From Chaetoderma sp. LZ-2023a (lineage: Eukaryota; Mollusca; Caudofoveata; Chaetodermatida; Chaetodermatidae): a stretch of 64,000 nucleotides of DNA. Below the pieces are notes generated by a model that was not told the origin of the DNA, made no database searches, and worked only from the letters and a program-made list of their open reading frames with translations. The position numbers and the translations under genes are program-made. Below are positions 1 to 9,282 of this stretch, piece after piece; position 1 is the first letter of the stretch; each line of letters starts with the position of its first letter. Location: the NCBI GenBank assembly GCA_034401795.1, contig CM067369.1, positions 94,804,536 to 94,868,535 of the forward strand, given 5' to 3'.

Positions 1-27
1 TGTCTGATTGAGCAATCAAAGCTCTAC

Positions 28-735
28 ATACTTTGCCATATCAGAAGCCTCAGAACAAATAGTAGGGGGTCGGGGGTGGGTGGGGGCGGTGAGTCCATGA
101 GCAATTAAGGGGGCCAGAGGTTTGAAGGTGGATTTGACCTCTTTAAGGGTTCCTATAAAGAATGAGCGCAGGTGCCCCTCCAAAATGTGTGGCCTAACTC
201 CACCAATTATGTTACAACCAACATCCATACATATATGGGAATAATTTTGTCTGCTATACATCATTTTCCCAGTATAACACTACTTTGTTTGCTGTCCACA
301 AACAAATTCTTCATTGACAAATACATATAAATCGAACTTACAATAACATTGATCTGACATCCAGGTACTAAGGCAGGAACTTTTAGTAAATAATAGCGAC
401 CATTTTTGGAATTGGCCACAAACTTCTTCTAATGATGGACATTTGTATCTGAGACTATTCTGCATGATTCATTTGAATTCTCCACCCCAGACAGCCTTTA
501 TTTGGACACCTAATTAACCATCTTGGGTAAAGGAATAACGTAAATATTGAATATTTACGACGTTCGGCGGCGATCCTGGATTTCGTCACCTGGTGGAGTT
601 AGCCCACACTTTTGGGAGGATCACCCCGCTCATTCTTTTAGAAACCCATACATATGTCAAATCGACCTTCGGACCTTTGTCCCTGAGAATTGGTCATGGA
701 TTCCCCGATCGTTTACTATAATCACATTCTATCTG
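28..735. mobile_element. Foldback/inverted-repeat insertion in block C
   Basis: An imperfect inverted repeat pairs roughly 70-222 with 568-706: the complement of 'ccaccaattatg...aaaatgtgtggcc' near 180-215 resembles 'ggtggagttagcccacactttt' near 592. The paralogous site at about 41830-41900 reads straight from 'tcagaactaata' into 'gcattatatctgaag', so the intervening 650 bp or so is an insertion in this copy only. No transposase was recognised. The short frames inside (for example minus strand 280-465) match no family I know. Exact ends and target duplication are unclear. Confidence 0.5.
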
Positions 736-960
736 AAGAAAGTCTTTGCCAACTACAGTTCTGACCTAATTATGTTTGCTTTACAGATTTGACCAAATAG
801 TCAGCTCACTAGCTAGCTAACCTTGTGCCACCAAAGGAGATGGAAGTAATCGTTAGTTGATGAGCTTATCTCTGAACATCAGTTGATAAACCCTGCGACA
901 TTTACACATAACAGTATAAAATGACCCTCATACTTTGTGAGTTTCAATGGAAGAATAGTG
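736..960. repeat. Block C of the large duplication, copy 1 (left part)
   Basis: Sequence such as 'cagatttgaccaaata', 'gctagctaaccttgtgc' and 'ctgaacatcagttgat' is shared in order with 41880-42075. Both copies are followed directly by a family M element. No coding signal was recognised. Confidence 0.75.
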
Positions 961-1180
961 TAACAGTTTTACTTATGCCTCGCCCATCTTTACCTAAGCT
1001 CAATCCATACTTCGCAATGTTGTGATCGATAGATCCCTGAACTGCCTCACTAGCAATTTCCAGAGAACTATACAGTTAAGCTGTTGAATATTTTGAAACT
1101 GATTTGACTGGGTGTGTTTGCTGCCTATGGTTTATTAAATAGTAAAGGCATACAACTCGTACAACAACGCTTAGTCCGCC
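955..1180 (+). mobile_element. Family M MITE-like element, truncated copy
   Basis: It carries the left part of family M: 'cagttttacttatgcc', 'gatcgatagatccctgaact', then 'gctgttgaatattttgaaac'. It jumps from 'tgctgcctatgg' to 'tttattaaatagtaaagg', so the right arm of the central hairpin is missing. A second, fuller copy follows immediately. Confidence 0.75.
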
Positions 1181-1191
1181 CTCAATCGTTT

Positions 1192-1582
1192 GAATCCAGT
1201 TTTACCTATGCGCCGCCCATCTCTAGTTAATATACACTTCGCCCGTGTTGGGATCGATCAATCCCTGAACTCCCTGACTATCCATTCCCAGAAACCTATA
1301 TGGGTAAGCTGTTGAATAGTTTGAAACTAATTTGACTTGGAGCAGTTGCTGCCTATTGCAACAACAGCGCCCAGTAACATTGCCTTTAAAATATTCAACA
1401 CAACGTTGATTAAATAGTAAAACCATACAATTCGTACAACAACGCTTAGTCCATCATCAATTAAGCGCTAGTGACGAACTTATCTACGTCATTCATGATG
1501 TCATTAATTATGACATCAGCCTACATGTCGCGTAACTGATTATGACGTCATATAATTGATGGATCAACTGGAAAGGTCCATT
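1192..1582 (+). mobile_element. Family M MITE-like element, near full length
   Basis: One of the most complete copies. The left end 'gaatccagttttacc' and the right end 'aactggaaaggtccatt' are near inverse complements, which defines the TIRs. In the middle, 'gttgaatagtttgaaacta' and 'aaaatattcaac' form the arms of a hairpin. The right third carries spaced CRE-like palindromes (tgacgtca) and variants. It is non-coding. An extra piece with the same CRE-like segment follows to about 1650. Confidence 0.85.
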
Positions 1583-1650
1583 ATGTGTTCGTGACGAACT
1601 CATCTACGTCATTCATAACGTCATTGTGTATGACGTCATCCTACCCATAC

Positions 1651-2141
1651 CATGAAACAAATACTTGCCCATACGCTGCTGTAACCAGAGCCGCTCGGTG
1701 GACCGTGGTGCAGGCTATGTTACCCCAGGCTGGATCGTCATCAGCATCGTCATCGTCATCGCTGTGGCGGTTGTCGTTGCGCACGGAGGACAGGTGTGGA
1801 AGTGGGGATGGGGATGTGGGGTATCATGGTCTCGATGCCCTTAGGGGTGTCAGGCGAGTCGCTTGCATCCAACTTGACGTGGCTCCCCTGGCATGCTCAC
1901 GGCGTGGTGAGGGGTTCAAATCCAATCTTCTTTAACTTTGAATATATATAAATGCGGAGAAAAACAAAGGAGCTATATATGTTTGAATGTACGATGGACT
2001 CTGAAAAAGATAAACTAGTATAACCTATGGTAAGAGAATGCCACTATGACGTGAAGAGTGCGCGGAAAGAATCTAGTTTTGAGGCCTAGGTGATACACCT
2101 GTTGACGTTAGAGCTACATTACGTCTGTAAAATCTCTTGCT
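1651..2141. other. Unassigned stretch
   Basis: It includes a short 'catcgtcatcgtcatcg' trinucleotide run near 1745. Open frames here are short and resemble no family I recognise. No gene or repeat relationship was found. Confidence 0.4.
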
Positions 2142-2145
2142 TTAG

Positions 2146-2192
<47 letters not shown>

Positions 2193-2321
2193 CCCCGTCC
2201 CTCCCTCCCTCCTCCATCTCCCTCTCTCTCTCTCTCTCTCTCGCTCTCTCTCTCTTTCTCTCCCGCTCTTTCTCGGAGAAGAGGATGTGTATATGTAGGA
2301 TGCTTATATGTATATATGCGC

Positions 2322-2371
<50 letters not shown>
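2142..2371. repeat. (CT)n followed by (GA)n microsatellite pair
   Basis: About 120 bp of CT-rich repeat (2142-2264), a 58-bp spacer, then about 50 bp of (GA)n (2322-2371). The two tracts are complementary, so the locus can fold into a long stem. Open frames across it are translations of the repeats. Confidence 0.95.
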
Positions 2372-2372
<1 letters not shown>

Positions 2373-3617
2373 AATGTAAGAAATGGAGAGGGGCGAGAGT
2401 ATGCAGGGAGGATTCTCGAAGGTTGAGCCTAGCTGGCTTATTCCTATTTTAGACATACACCAAGTCTGCGAGAGAAAAAAGGAAAGAAGCGGAAGAAAGG
2501 GTGGGGGTTGGGTGCGATCCGTTCGATATATCCTTTCTGTGTGATGGTTTACAGTACAACTCGAGTCGTGTATACACTTAGTGGGCGAACATTGCAACTC
2601 AAGAACCCAAAGTGAGAAACAAGAGAAGGGAAGGTGGTCTTTACTAGACGCTCTCCCAAATAATTTTAACAGACAATCCAAATGCGTGGGTCGAAACGAG
2701 GATACCTAATGTTTCTGTTTCTGTATAATCCACAAAAGCTGTGTCGTGGCGCTCCTTCTAGGCTAGAGCTCGGTGACTGTAGGCTTTTGTGTGCTTATAC
2801 TAAGTCTGAGATTTATGCATCAGAGGCCTAATCCTAAGCATCAACTTATATTTGTAGACATGAGAAAAGATGAGAATGACGTTCCCCATAATGGAAGGTT
2901 GAGTGATACCAGCGGCCACGACAAAGACAGGTACCGTTAAGCAGCACAGCGAGGAAAAGGGGATGCCAACAATCACATAAAGTGCATGCCGTGCACACCA
3001 TCCACATATGACAACGGGTCTATGCACACAGGCTAGTCACCACGCACACCTCTAGTACACACCCGGTGTGTAAAACAGCAAATGATCACGTGAACGTAGA
3101 TCCTTTGTTTCAATGCCCAACTGACGAGACCATCTTACTAGTCGGGCGTGGATGCCACTCATAAGAGTAGGTGCTAACTAGATAGGAACACGGATCATGC
3201 AGCAACATGCCATACAGATAAACACATTCACATATTATAAGAAAACACTTACGCGAAAGACAAAATGCAAACAAGACAAGTGATAAATAGATCTGCAGTG
3301 CATTCACCAGGTTACGCAAGTCCTTGGCGGGGGGGGGGGGCAGAGTGATGTGAGTTTAGGTTTTAGGTGACGCCGCTATGCTGGCTTGATGAGATTTGTC
3401 AGCTGGTTCTACCTATCTAACCTCTTAATCAAGAGCCGCTTTTAAACTGCGCTGGGGAAAAGCTGAGCTGAGCTTGGCGGCGAACTCAGGAATGTGGCAT
3501 TATGGTTTTCTATCCATCCGTAGTTCTGTGTGAGACAGATGTTATCCAATTGAGATGTGATTAGTGAATGTGTTCCAGGTAGTGGAAGAATGTACGAAAA
3601 GCTGCCTAAGCAGTCTA
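2372..3617. other. Unassigned stretch with a poly(G) run
   Basis: Only a G12 run near 3328-3341 stands out. Minus-strand frames of 60-125 codons have no recognisable domain, and no copy of this stretch was found elsewhere in the window. Confidence 0.4.
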
Positions 3618-3713
3618 GGGCCATATTCTCACTACACTAGAGACATAATCAGGAATGACGTCATACTGAGGTCTGGCGTTATTCCAGATTAATACTCTAG
3701 TGGGAACACGGCC
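3618..3713. mobile_element. Very short MITE with TIRs (96 bp)
   Basis: The left end GGCCATATTCTCACTA and the right end TAGTGGGAACACGGCC are near-perfect inverted complements. The flanks are 'tag' on the left and 'taa' on the right, compatible with a 3-bp TWA-type target duplication as in PIF/Harbinger elements. That assignment is inference. One TGACGTCA lies inside. Confidence 0.65.
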
Positions 3714-4315
3714 TAAGACAGAGGAGCGGTTTACAGAACGATGAAGCTAATGGCCAGTTGCTGCCATTACAATCAATAACGGGAATTTTAATCGGCTTGT
3801 AACCTTGGTAGGCGAGTAGTACTTTTACAGTGCATTAACAGATATAACGGTATTGTAATTTCCTAACGGTCTCACAATATGAAAAGGCTAACAATTTTAA
3901 CAATGGAAAAACAAAGAAGCTGCATAGAGTTAAAAGCTATCTAAATTCAGGTTTTTTTGCTACTTAGTGGTCGCTTGCAATTCATATTTAGTCTTGTATA
4001 CAAAAGAATATTATTACATATTATCTATTTGATGTTATGGTATAATCGTTTTGCCTTTTTATTCATCGTGTGTCTCCGTCCTGTTTTCGAGAGCCGATCA
4101 TCGAGTATACTGTTTGTCGAAGGTGAACTGTCTAGACATATGCCTATGAAGTTTTTCTGAGGTATTTCCAATTGGATTATGTCGTAAATATAATGCTTCA
4201 CTAACTTGAAAAAACCCTTATGCTTACACACACATAACAGTACTACGTTGCCCCAAAGTTAGCACAACATATGCTGTAATATTGGCCCAACTTTGGCTTT
4301 CTACTTTGGCTCAAC
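3714..4315. other. Unassigned AT-rich stretch
   Basis: No gene was recognised. At its right edge 'aatattggcccaactttgg' resembles the family G repeat unit and may be a remnant of one. Confidence 0.35.
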
Positions 4316-4492
4316 ATCACTCACTCACTCACTCACTCACTCACTCACTCACTCACTCACTCACTCACTCACTCACTCACTCACTCACTCACTCGCTCGC
4401 TCGCTCCCTCCCTCCCTCCCTCCCTCCCTCCCTCCCTCCCACCCACCCCCTCCCTCCCTCCCTCCCTCCCTCCCCCCCACCCACCCACCCAC
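4316..4492. repeat. (CACT)n then (CTCC)n/(CCCA)n microsatellite
   Basis: An uninterrupted (CACT)n tract of about 75 bp passes into (CTCC)n and C-rich tetranucleotides. The overlapping HSLT-repeat and SLPP-repeat open frames are repeat translations, not genes. Confidence 0.97.
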
Positions 4493-5261
4493 CATTTAAT
4501 CAATATACTGTTCAATATTTCGAAAGTAATTTGACTAGGTAATATGCAACGACAGGCTCCCCCTAGTATGGGGCCCCTACCCTCAACCTCAAAGTCGGCT
4601 CAAGATTTCCAACAACTTAGCTGCATTATTTCATTTTTGGGTGGAAAGAGATTATGAGATTTCATTGTTCAAAAAGTTAAAATCGAGTCAAACACACCTA
4701 CACTACGGGTGTGATTTGGCTACACATAGCCAGGGCAGAGCTGCATAAGTATCCATCTATTAATTACGTTGTTGTATTTCCGTGTTCTGCCGTCGACTCA
4801 CGGGCGTTCTGGATTACGTTTTGGTACAATTTGACGGACTTTGCAAGTTTCATAGCAGACCGAGGGCTCTACGCCATTTTGATTGTAACGTCAGCGAGTG
4901 TGTGGAGTATTTGAGTGACAGATAGGATCCCTCTTTTGAGCATGTTAGGTGTGCATATCTCATTTTCTCAGACAGTGAAATTCAATAATCAGAACAGTTA
5001 TTCAGACATTTTAGCTAGAATTGTCAATCAAGCGACGATAATTGTCCATTTGACTGACACATCCTTGTTGGAATGAGTCCAGTGTTACACTCCGCTGACA
5101 CTTTGGATTGCCCCTTGGCTGTAAGGTGGGTCAATTCGCCAGCTTCTTAATTATGTCATAGTTTGTTCGCGTATATTCGTAGTGTCATCATAGTCTGCTA
5201 TGCTATTTTGACGCGCTAAACTTTTAATCTAAATTTGGTCAAGAAAATCAACATATTTGCT
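4493..5261. other. Family M remnant, then unassigned stretch
   Basis: Positions 4497-4545 carry 'ttcaatatttcgaaagtaat', the central part of family M. The remainder shows no recognisable gene or repeat. Confidence 0.45.
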
Positions 5262-5446
5262 TATTGGATGTCTATTTGCAGGCCAAAAGAAGACGGGTTT
5301 TTCTAAAGTTTACTGCTATAATAACTGGCTCGGTTATCGCGCCAGTCATTCCAGTGGGCCATTTTCAAATAAAGTCTTCACCTAGCCTGCTAATGGGCAT
5401 TCCTCAAGATCGCTGTAGACGCCACTTTTGACAGGCTTCGTAATAA
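5262..5446. mobile_element. Family F foldback repeat, copy 1
   Basis: It has the family F layout: 'atttgcaggccaaaagaaga', then the central 'aactggctcggttatcg...ccagtcattccagtgg' palindrome, then the tail with 'ctcaagatcgctgtagacgc'. Other copies lie at 43086-43318, 57030-57290 and 60780-61002. It is non-coding. Confidence 0.7.
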
Positions 5447-6004
5447 AAGGGATCAAAATTGGTTAGAGAACCACTGCCCTCAGCACATGGGGGCAAATCC
5501 TGACGAGAGGATACCACGCATTATCTCGGTCTAATCTCACGCCATATTGTCATTAATTATGACGTACCATTCAAAACTTTTCATAAACGGGGCAGTTTTC
5601 TGCCAGTTGACGTCGGGCGTTGATGCAGGGCGTTTAGAGACCCATTAATTGGTGGGTTGGCTGATGGGGTGAGGGGAGCGTCGGAGGGGGTGGGGGCTGA
5701 CTGGAGACTGCGTCTAGAACATCTCACGGCCTCCAAAGCAGCGTATGTACAACAGCACACACATAGACCAACACACCCTTTCTACTATGGGGTCCACGTT
5801 ACTAGGTTCAGATTGCTTACGAGTAGCTTTCTAATTAAATCTGTTGCGTGCATGGATGATCCTCATAATTTTATTATTACGATTTATTGAGAGCAATGCG
5901 AGATATATATGGCAAATAGCTAAACATAATTTAATCGTAAGCGGCATGACGTTAACAATTCGAACCCTGAATTGCTGGAATCGTAAACTTAAAACGACCA
6001 AACA
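5447..6004. other. Unassigned stretch
   Basis: G-rich at 5655-5700. A 77-codon frame on the plus strand (5657-5890) has no recognised domain. Confidence 0.35.
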
Positions 6005-6600
6005 GGTAATCTGTTGACTATTTTGAAACTAATTTGATAGGAACCTGTTGCTGCGATAGGCACCAACAGGTTCCAATGAAATTAATTTCAAAATGTTCAA
6101 CAGAATATTTATAAAATCGTCAAGGATTTTGGTGTTTTGGCCTTTCGGGTTCAAAGGGTTAAATAACAAGCAAATCACAATCAATATAATTGCTGGTACT
6201 TTATTTAGTACACGCGATCGCGCCCTGAACACTCTGAATCTCAATTTCGAAAAAAATATACAGATAAGCTGTTGAATATTTTGTCTTATTGGGCACTGTT
6301 ACTGGCATAGGCATCAGCAGCAACAACAAGTCAAATTAGTTTCAAATGTTGAAACTAATTTGCCTGCGTGCGGTTGCTTCCTATGCCAGCAACAGCGCCT
6401 AGTCAAATTGGTTTCAAAATATTCAACAGAATGTTTATTAAAACGTAAACATACAATTCTTACAACTTGACGGACTATTAAGCTTTCATGACGGATCTAG
6501 ATACGACATTCATTACGTAATTAATTGCGACGTCAACCTACACGTGACGCAATTCTTTATGACGTCATATATTTGAGTGGCCGATTAGATTCATCAATTT
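6005..6600 (+). mobile_element. Two rearranged family M copies
   Basis: Positions 6005-6118 are a family M central hairpin on its own: 'ctgttgactattttgaaact' pairs with 'tttcaaaatgttcaacag'. Positions 6215-6600 are a second copy with its own hairpin (near 6265 and 6410) and the CRE-like right third, including 'tatgacgtcatata'. The ends are degraded. Confidence 0.75.
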
Positions 6601-6930
6601 TCTGTGTGTAAATCTATCTTTTATACTGAATGGGCTTGGTACCTAACCATTTTGTGAAATACACAGGGTTAGATCACGTACAATAAACTGATAGTGAGTC
6701 TTCGGTGTAAAAATCGTAGTTCCTACAAAATTGTTTTCTAGATCATTATATGCTTCCTTGTGATAGCCATGGATTGTCAAATCTGTCCGACGACCCTGTG
6801 TATGGAAAATCACCGTCTATAGGATTAATTTGAGTACGAAATGTATATGAATGATTCACACAATTATTCCAATCATTATCCCTCCTGAGATTAAAACATG
6901 AGGGATGGCATAGAGATAGGGGATGGGGTG

Positions 6931-6949
6931 GCGAGAGAGCGAGAGCGAG

Positions 6950-7014
<65 letters not shown>
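6931..7014. repeat. (GA)n microsatellite
   Basis: About 84 bp of GA repeats. The paralogous position in copy 2 also carries (GA)n (42282-42335), so the microsatellite predates or was seeded before the duplication. Confidence 0.97.
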
Positions 7015-7017
<3 letters not shown>

Positions 7018-7644
7018 GATCACAATCTCAATGACGCCTACTAATATCTTGGTCAATGTACTGGTTTGGATGTGTCCTAGGATATGGATAGATTCTGACT
7101 GTGATGTATTACAAATATCATATTACATGACAACCGGAAAATAGCTCATATTTCGGTTTAATGAATGCGCAGAGCGGAAAAGCCTAAATGGGCACATATT
7201 AATGATTTATGGCTTCAGAAGTGACAGTTTTTCACCGTCGTCCTCTGGTTGAAACGAAAACAACTCTGGAAAGGTTCAATTGCTGGAGAACATGTAGTCA
7301 ACCGGAGGGCAACAAATGCTTGATGATTGAATTCGTTTGTAACCTGTTTACAAAATCCCAATTTGCATGTCACATTTCAAGAAAGTGGATGGCGCGACCT
7401 CAGATTGATCACGCACGTTGAGAATGCAGGACATCGTTACATCTGAGTTCATGCACTTCTATACCTCACAAATGCCACTAGCCCCCCCCCCACCCCCCAC
7501 GCCCACTGATATTGTTTGATGACGGCATAAGTAAGATGACGTGGTGGGTCACGAAAGTAGCAATGTGCCGTCACGAAAGTGCATGAATTGTATGGCTTTG
7601 ATTAATTTACATTTTAATAAATATTTGTTTTGAATTTTATTTTT
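7015..7644. repeat. Block C, copy 1 (right part)
   Basis: Collinear with 42360-42925. Shared strings include 'cttggtcaatgtac', 'tacatgacaaccggaaaatag/tg', 'gcctaaatgggcacat' and 'tgatttatggcttcagaa'. A C-rich tract at 7482-7499 replaces part of the sequence in this copy. No gene was recognised. Confidence 0.85.
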
Positions 7645-8668
7645 TTTTATTAGGATTGGTTAACAGATGGAAAGAAAATAGATGGTGTACCTGGTTCGGT
7701 CCAGTATGGAACCAGTTTAACTAACCGGGTAAGGTATTGTATTATGCCGACAGATAAGTACCTATATTCTATCCCACTTGAAGGAAACATGAATACTTCG
7801 AGATGAATACAGTTCCTCGAGCGCGCTCACCTCCATTGCACAAGGTTTAAGGCTGCCTCTGGCAACTCTCCTCCTCTTGTCCCTGGCATTTTCATCTGCT
7901 CTATTACTGGTGGTTGCTTCTATTATATGTTGGTCCATTCCAGAGCTGCTATTTTCTGATGGATATCTGCGGGTGATTCTTAACCAGCGTCACTCCCTCT
8001 GTCGATTTCCATTGGCTAGATAACGCATAAGAAATACTTTCATTGGTCTGGTAACGTTTAATAATCACACATGCCCAGCGAGTCCGCAAATGTTTCATAG
8101 AAACGATGACAGCGAAAATGTCAAGGCAGCAGGATACATTATATTATTGATTTAAATTCTGTACTTTATATACTACTTAATTATGATACACGTTTGTAAA
8201 TTTGCGCGATAGACGCATACATTTTAAACGTTGGACTAATAATAGTTTCAAGTCCGAAATAACGATTTGTTCTTTGTCATTGCATTTTGTGGCGCATTGA
8301 TCAGCACTCTTAGCAAACGATGTGTCACAACGACGAAGGCCAACTGGGTAAAATGGTGCGTTCTGATGGATTTCATTGATAGATTTTATTGGAAGATTTA
8401 TCAAAATATCAGTTTATGTGATAAATAGGACCTCAAACCCTGTTCCATTTAAAATCACTATTATCAACCTTGTCGAAAATAATCAAATTGCACTCGCTAA
8501 AGCTTGGGCAATGTGATAATTTGTGACTCGGTGGATAATATTGATATTACATAGGACATCGTTTACGGTTGAAGATCCATTCAACAGTTGGACGGAGTGC
8601 CGATTATAAAACTTAAGGTTGAGAAGCCACTCTAAAACTCACCCTGTGCGAAAAATAGTGTTCACTTT
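7645..8668. repeat. Block A, copy 1 (left part)
   Basis: Collinear with 48483-49595: 'ggattggttaac[a/c]gatgg', 'gaatacttcgagatgaatac' and 'ctccattgcacaagg' occur in the same order. It contains the first copy of the family H segment. No coding signal was recognised. Confidence 0.9.
8440..8560. repeat. Family H hairpin, copy 1
   Basis: The arms begin 'ttccatttaaaatcactatt' and end 'tgatattacataggacatcg'. Inner complementary parts are 'caaattgcac' and 'gggcaatgtg' around a 'tcgctaaagct' loop. This is the most decayed pairing of the five copies. Confidence 0.7.
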
Positions 8669-8743
8669 CAGGGGCGGATCCAGAAATCTGTGAAGGGGAG
8701 TGGCCAGGCATGGGGTTTGGGGGACCTCCCCTGAAAATGTTTG

Positions 8744-8815
8744 AAATCTAGATGCTCTCAGAATGCATCTTCTGCATATAAATACGGAAGATGCATTCTG
8801 AGAGCATCTAGATTT
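8744..8815. repeat. Perfect hairpin near the hAT left end
   Basis: A perfect inverted repeat with two 29-base arms (8744-8772 and 8787-8815) around a 14-base loop, tgcatataaatacg. Each arm contains gatgctctcagaatgcatc or its complement. It lies about 75 bp inside the transposon end, where hAT subterminal repeats normally sit. Perfection in an otherwise decayed element suggests recent origin or arm-to-arm conversion. Confidence 0.95.
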
Positions 8816-9282
8816 GAAACTCCATAAGGAGGTAAATATGATGAATAAATTGGAGGTGACAATGCCCATTTTCCCCCGGAAAAGTTTCAATATAATTATA
8901 ATATAAGGAACATTTTCGGGATACAAGCAAAGAGGTGAACTAATGACCTAAGGTACCGTCTTTGATGGTATTGTGACAATGTTCCTTATAAAACATGATA
9001 CTATAAGATGAAATATGGCACTGTCATTAAACCAAAGGTTATTGACTTAGCACTTGAACGGAAAAATAAACATTACTGAAGAATGTATTAAAATGAATTA
9101 CAGGTTTCAAATTCATAGCCATTTTCCATAACTGATTCCACATTCTGAATATTGCTAAAATAACTATGGTAAGAGCGCTTAATAATTAAAGAACTGGTGA
9201 CCTTTTCTACAAATCTGTTATTCAGCTTAAGACGTCTACGGTTTTTCCTTGCAAACCTATCTACAATGTAATTGTAGTCAAT

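Noticed and set aside
4282-4542. HSLT/SLPP repeat frames
   Set aside because: Microsatellite translation.
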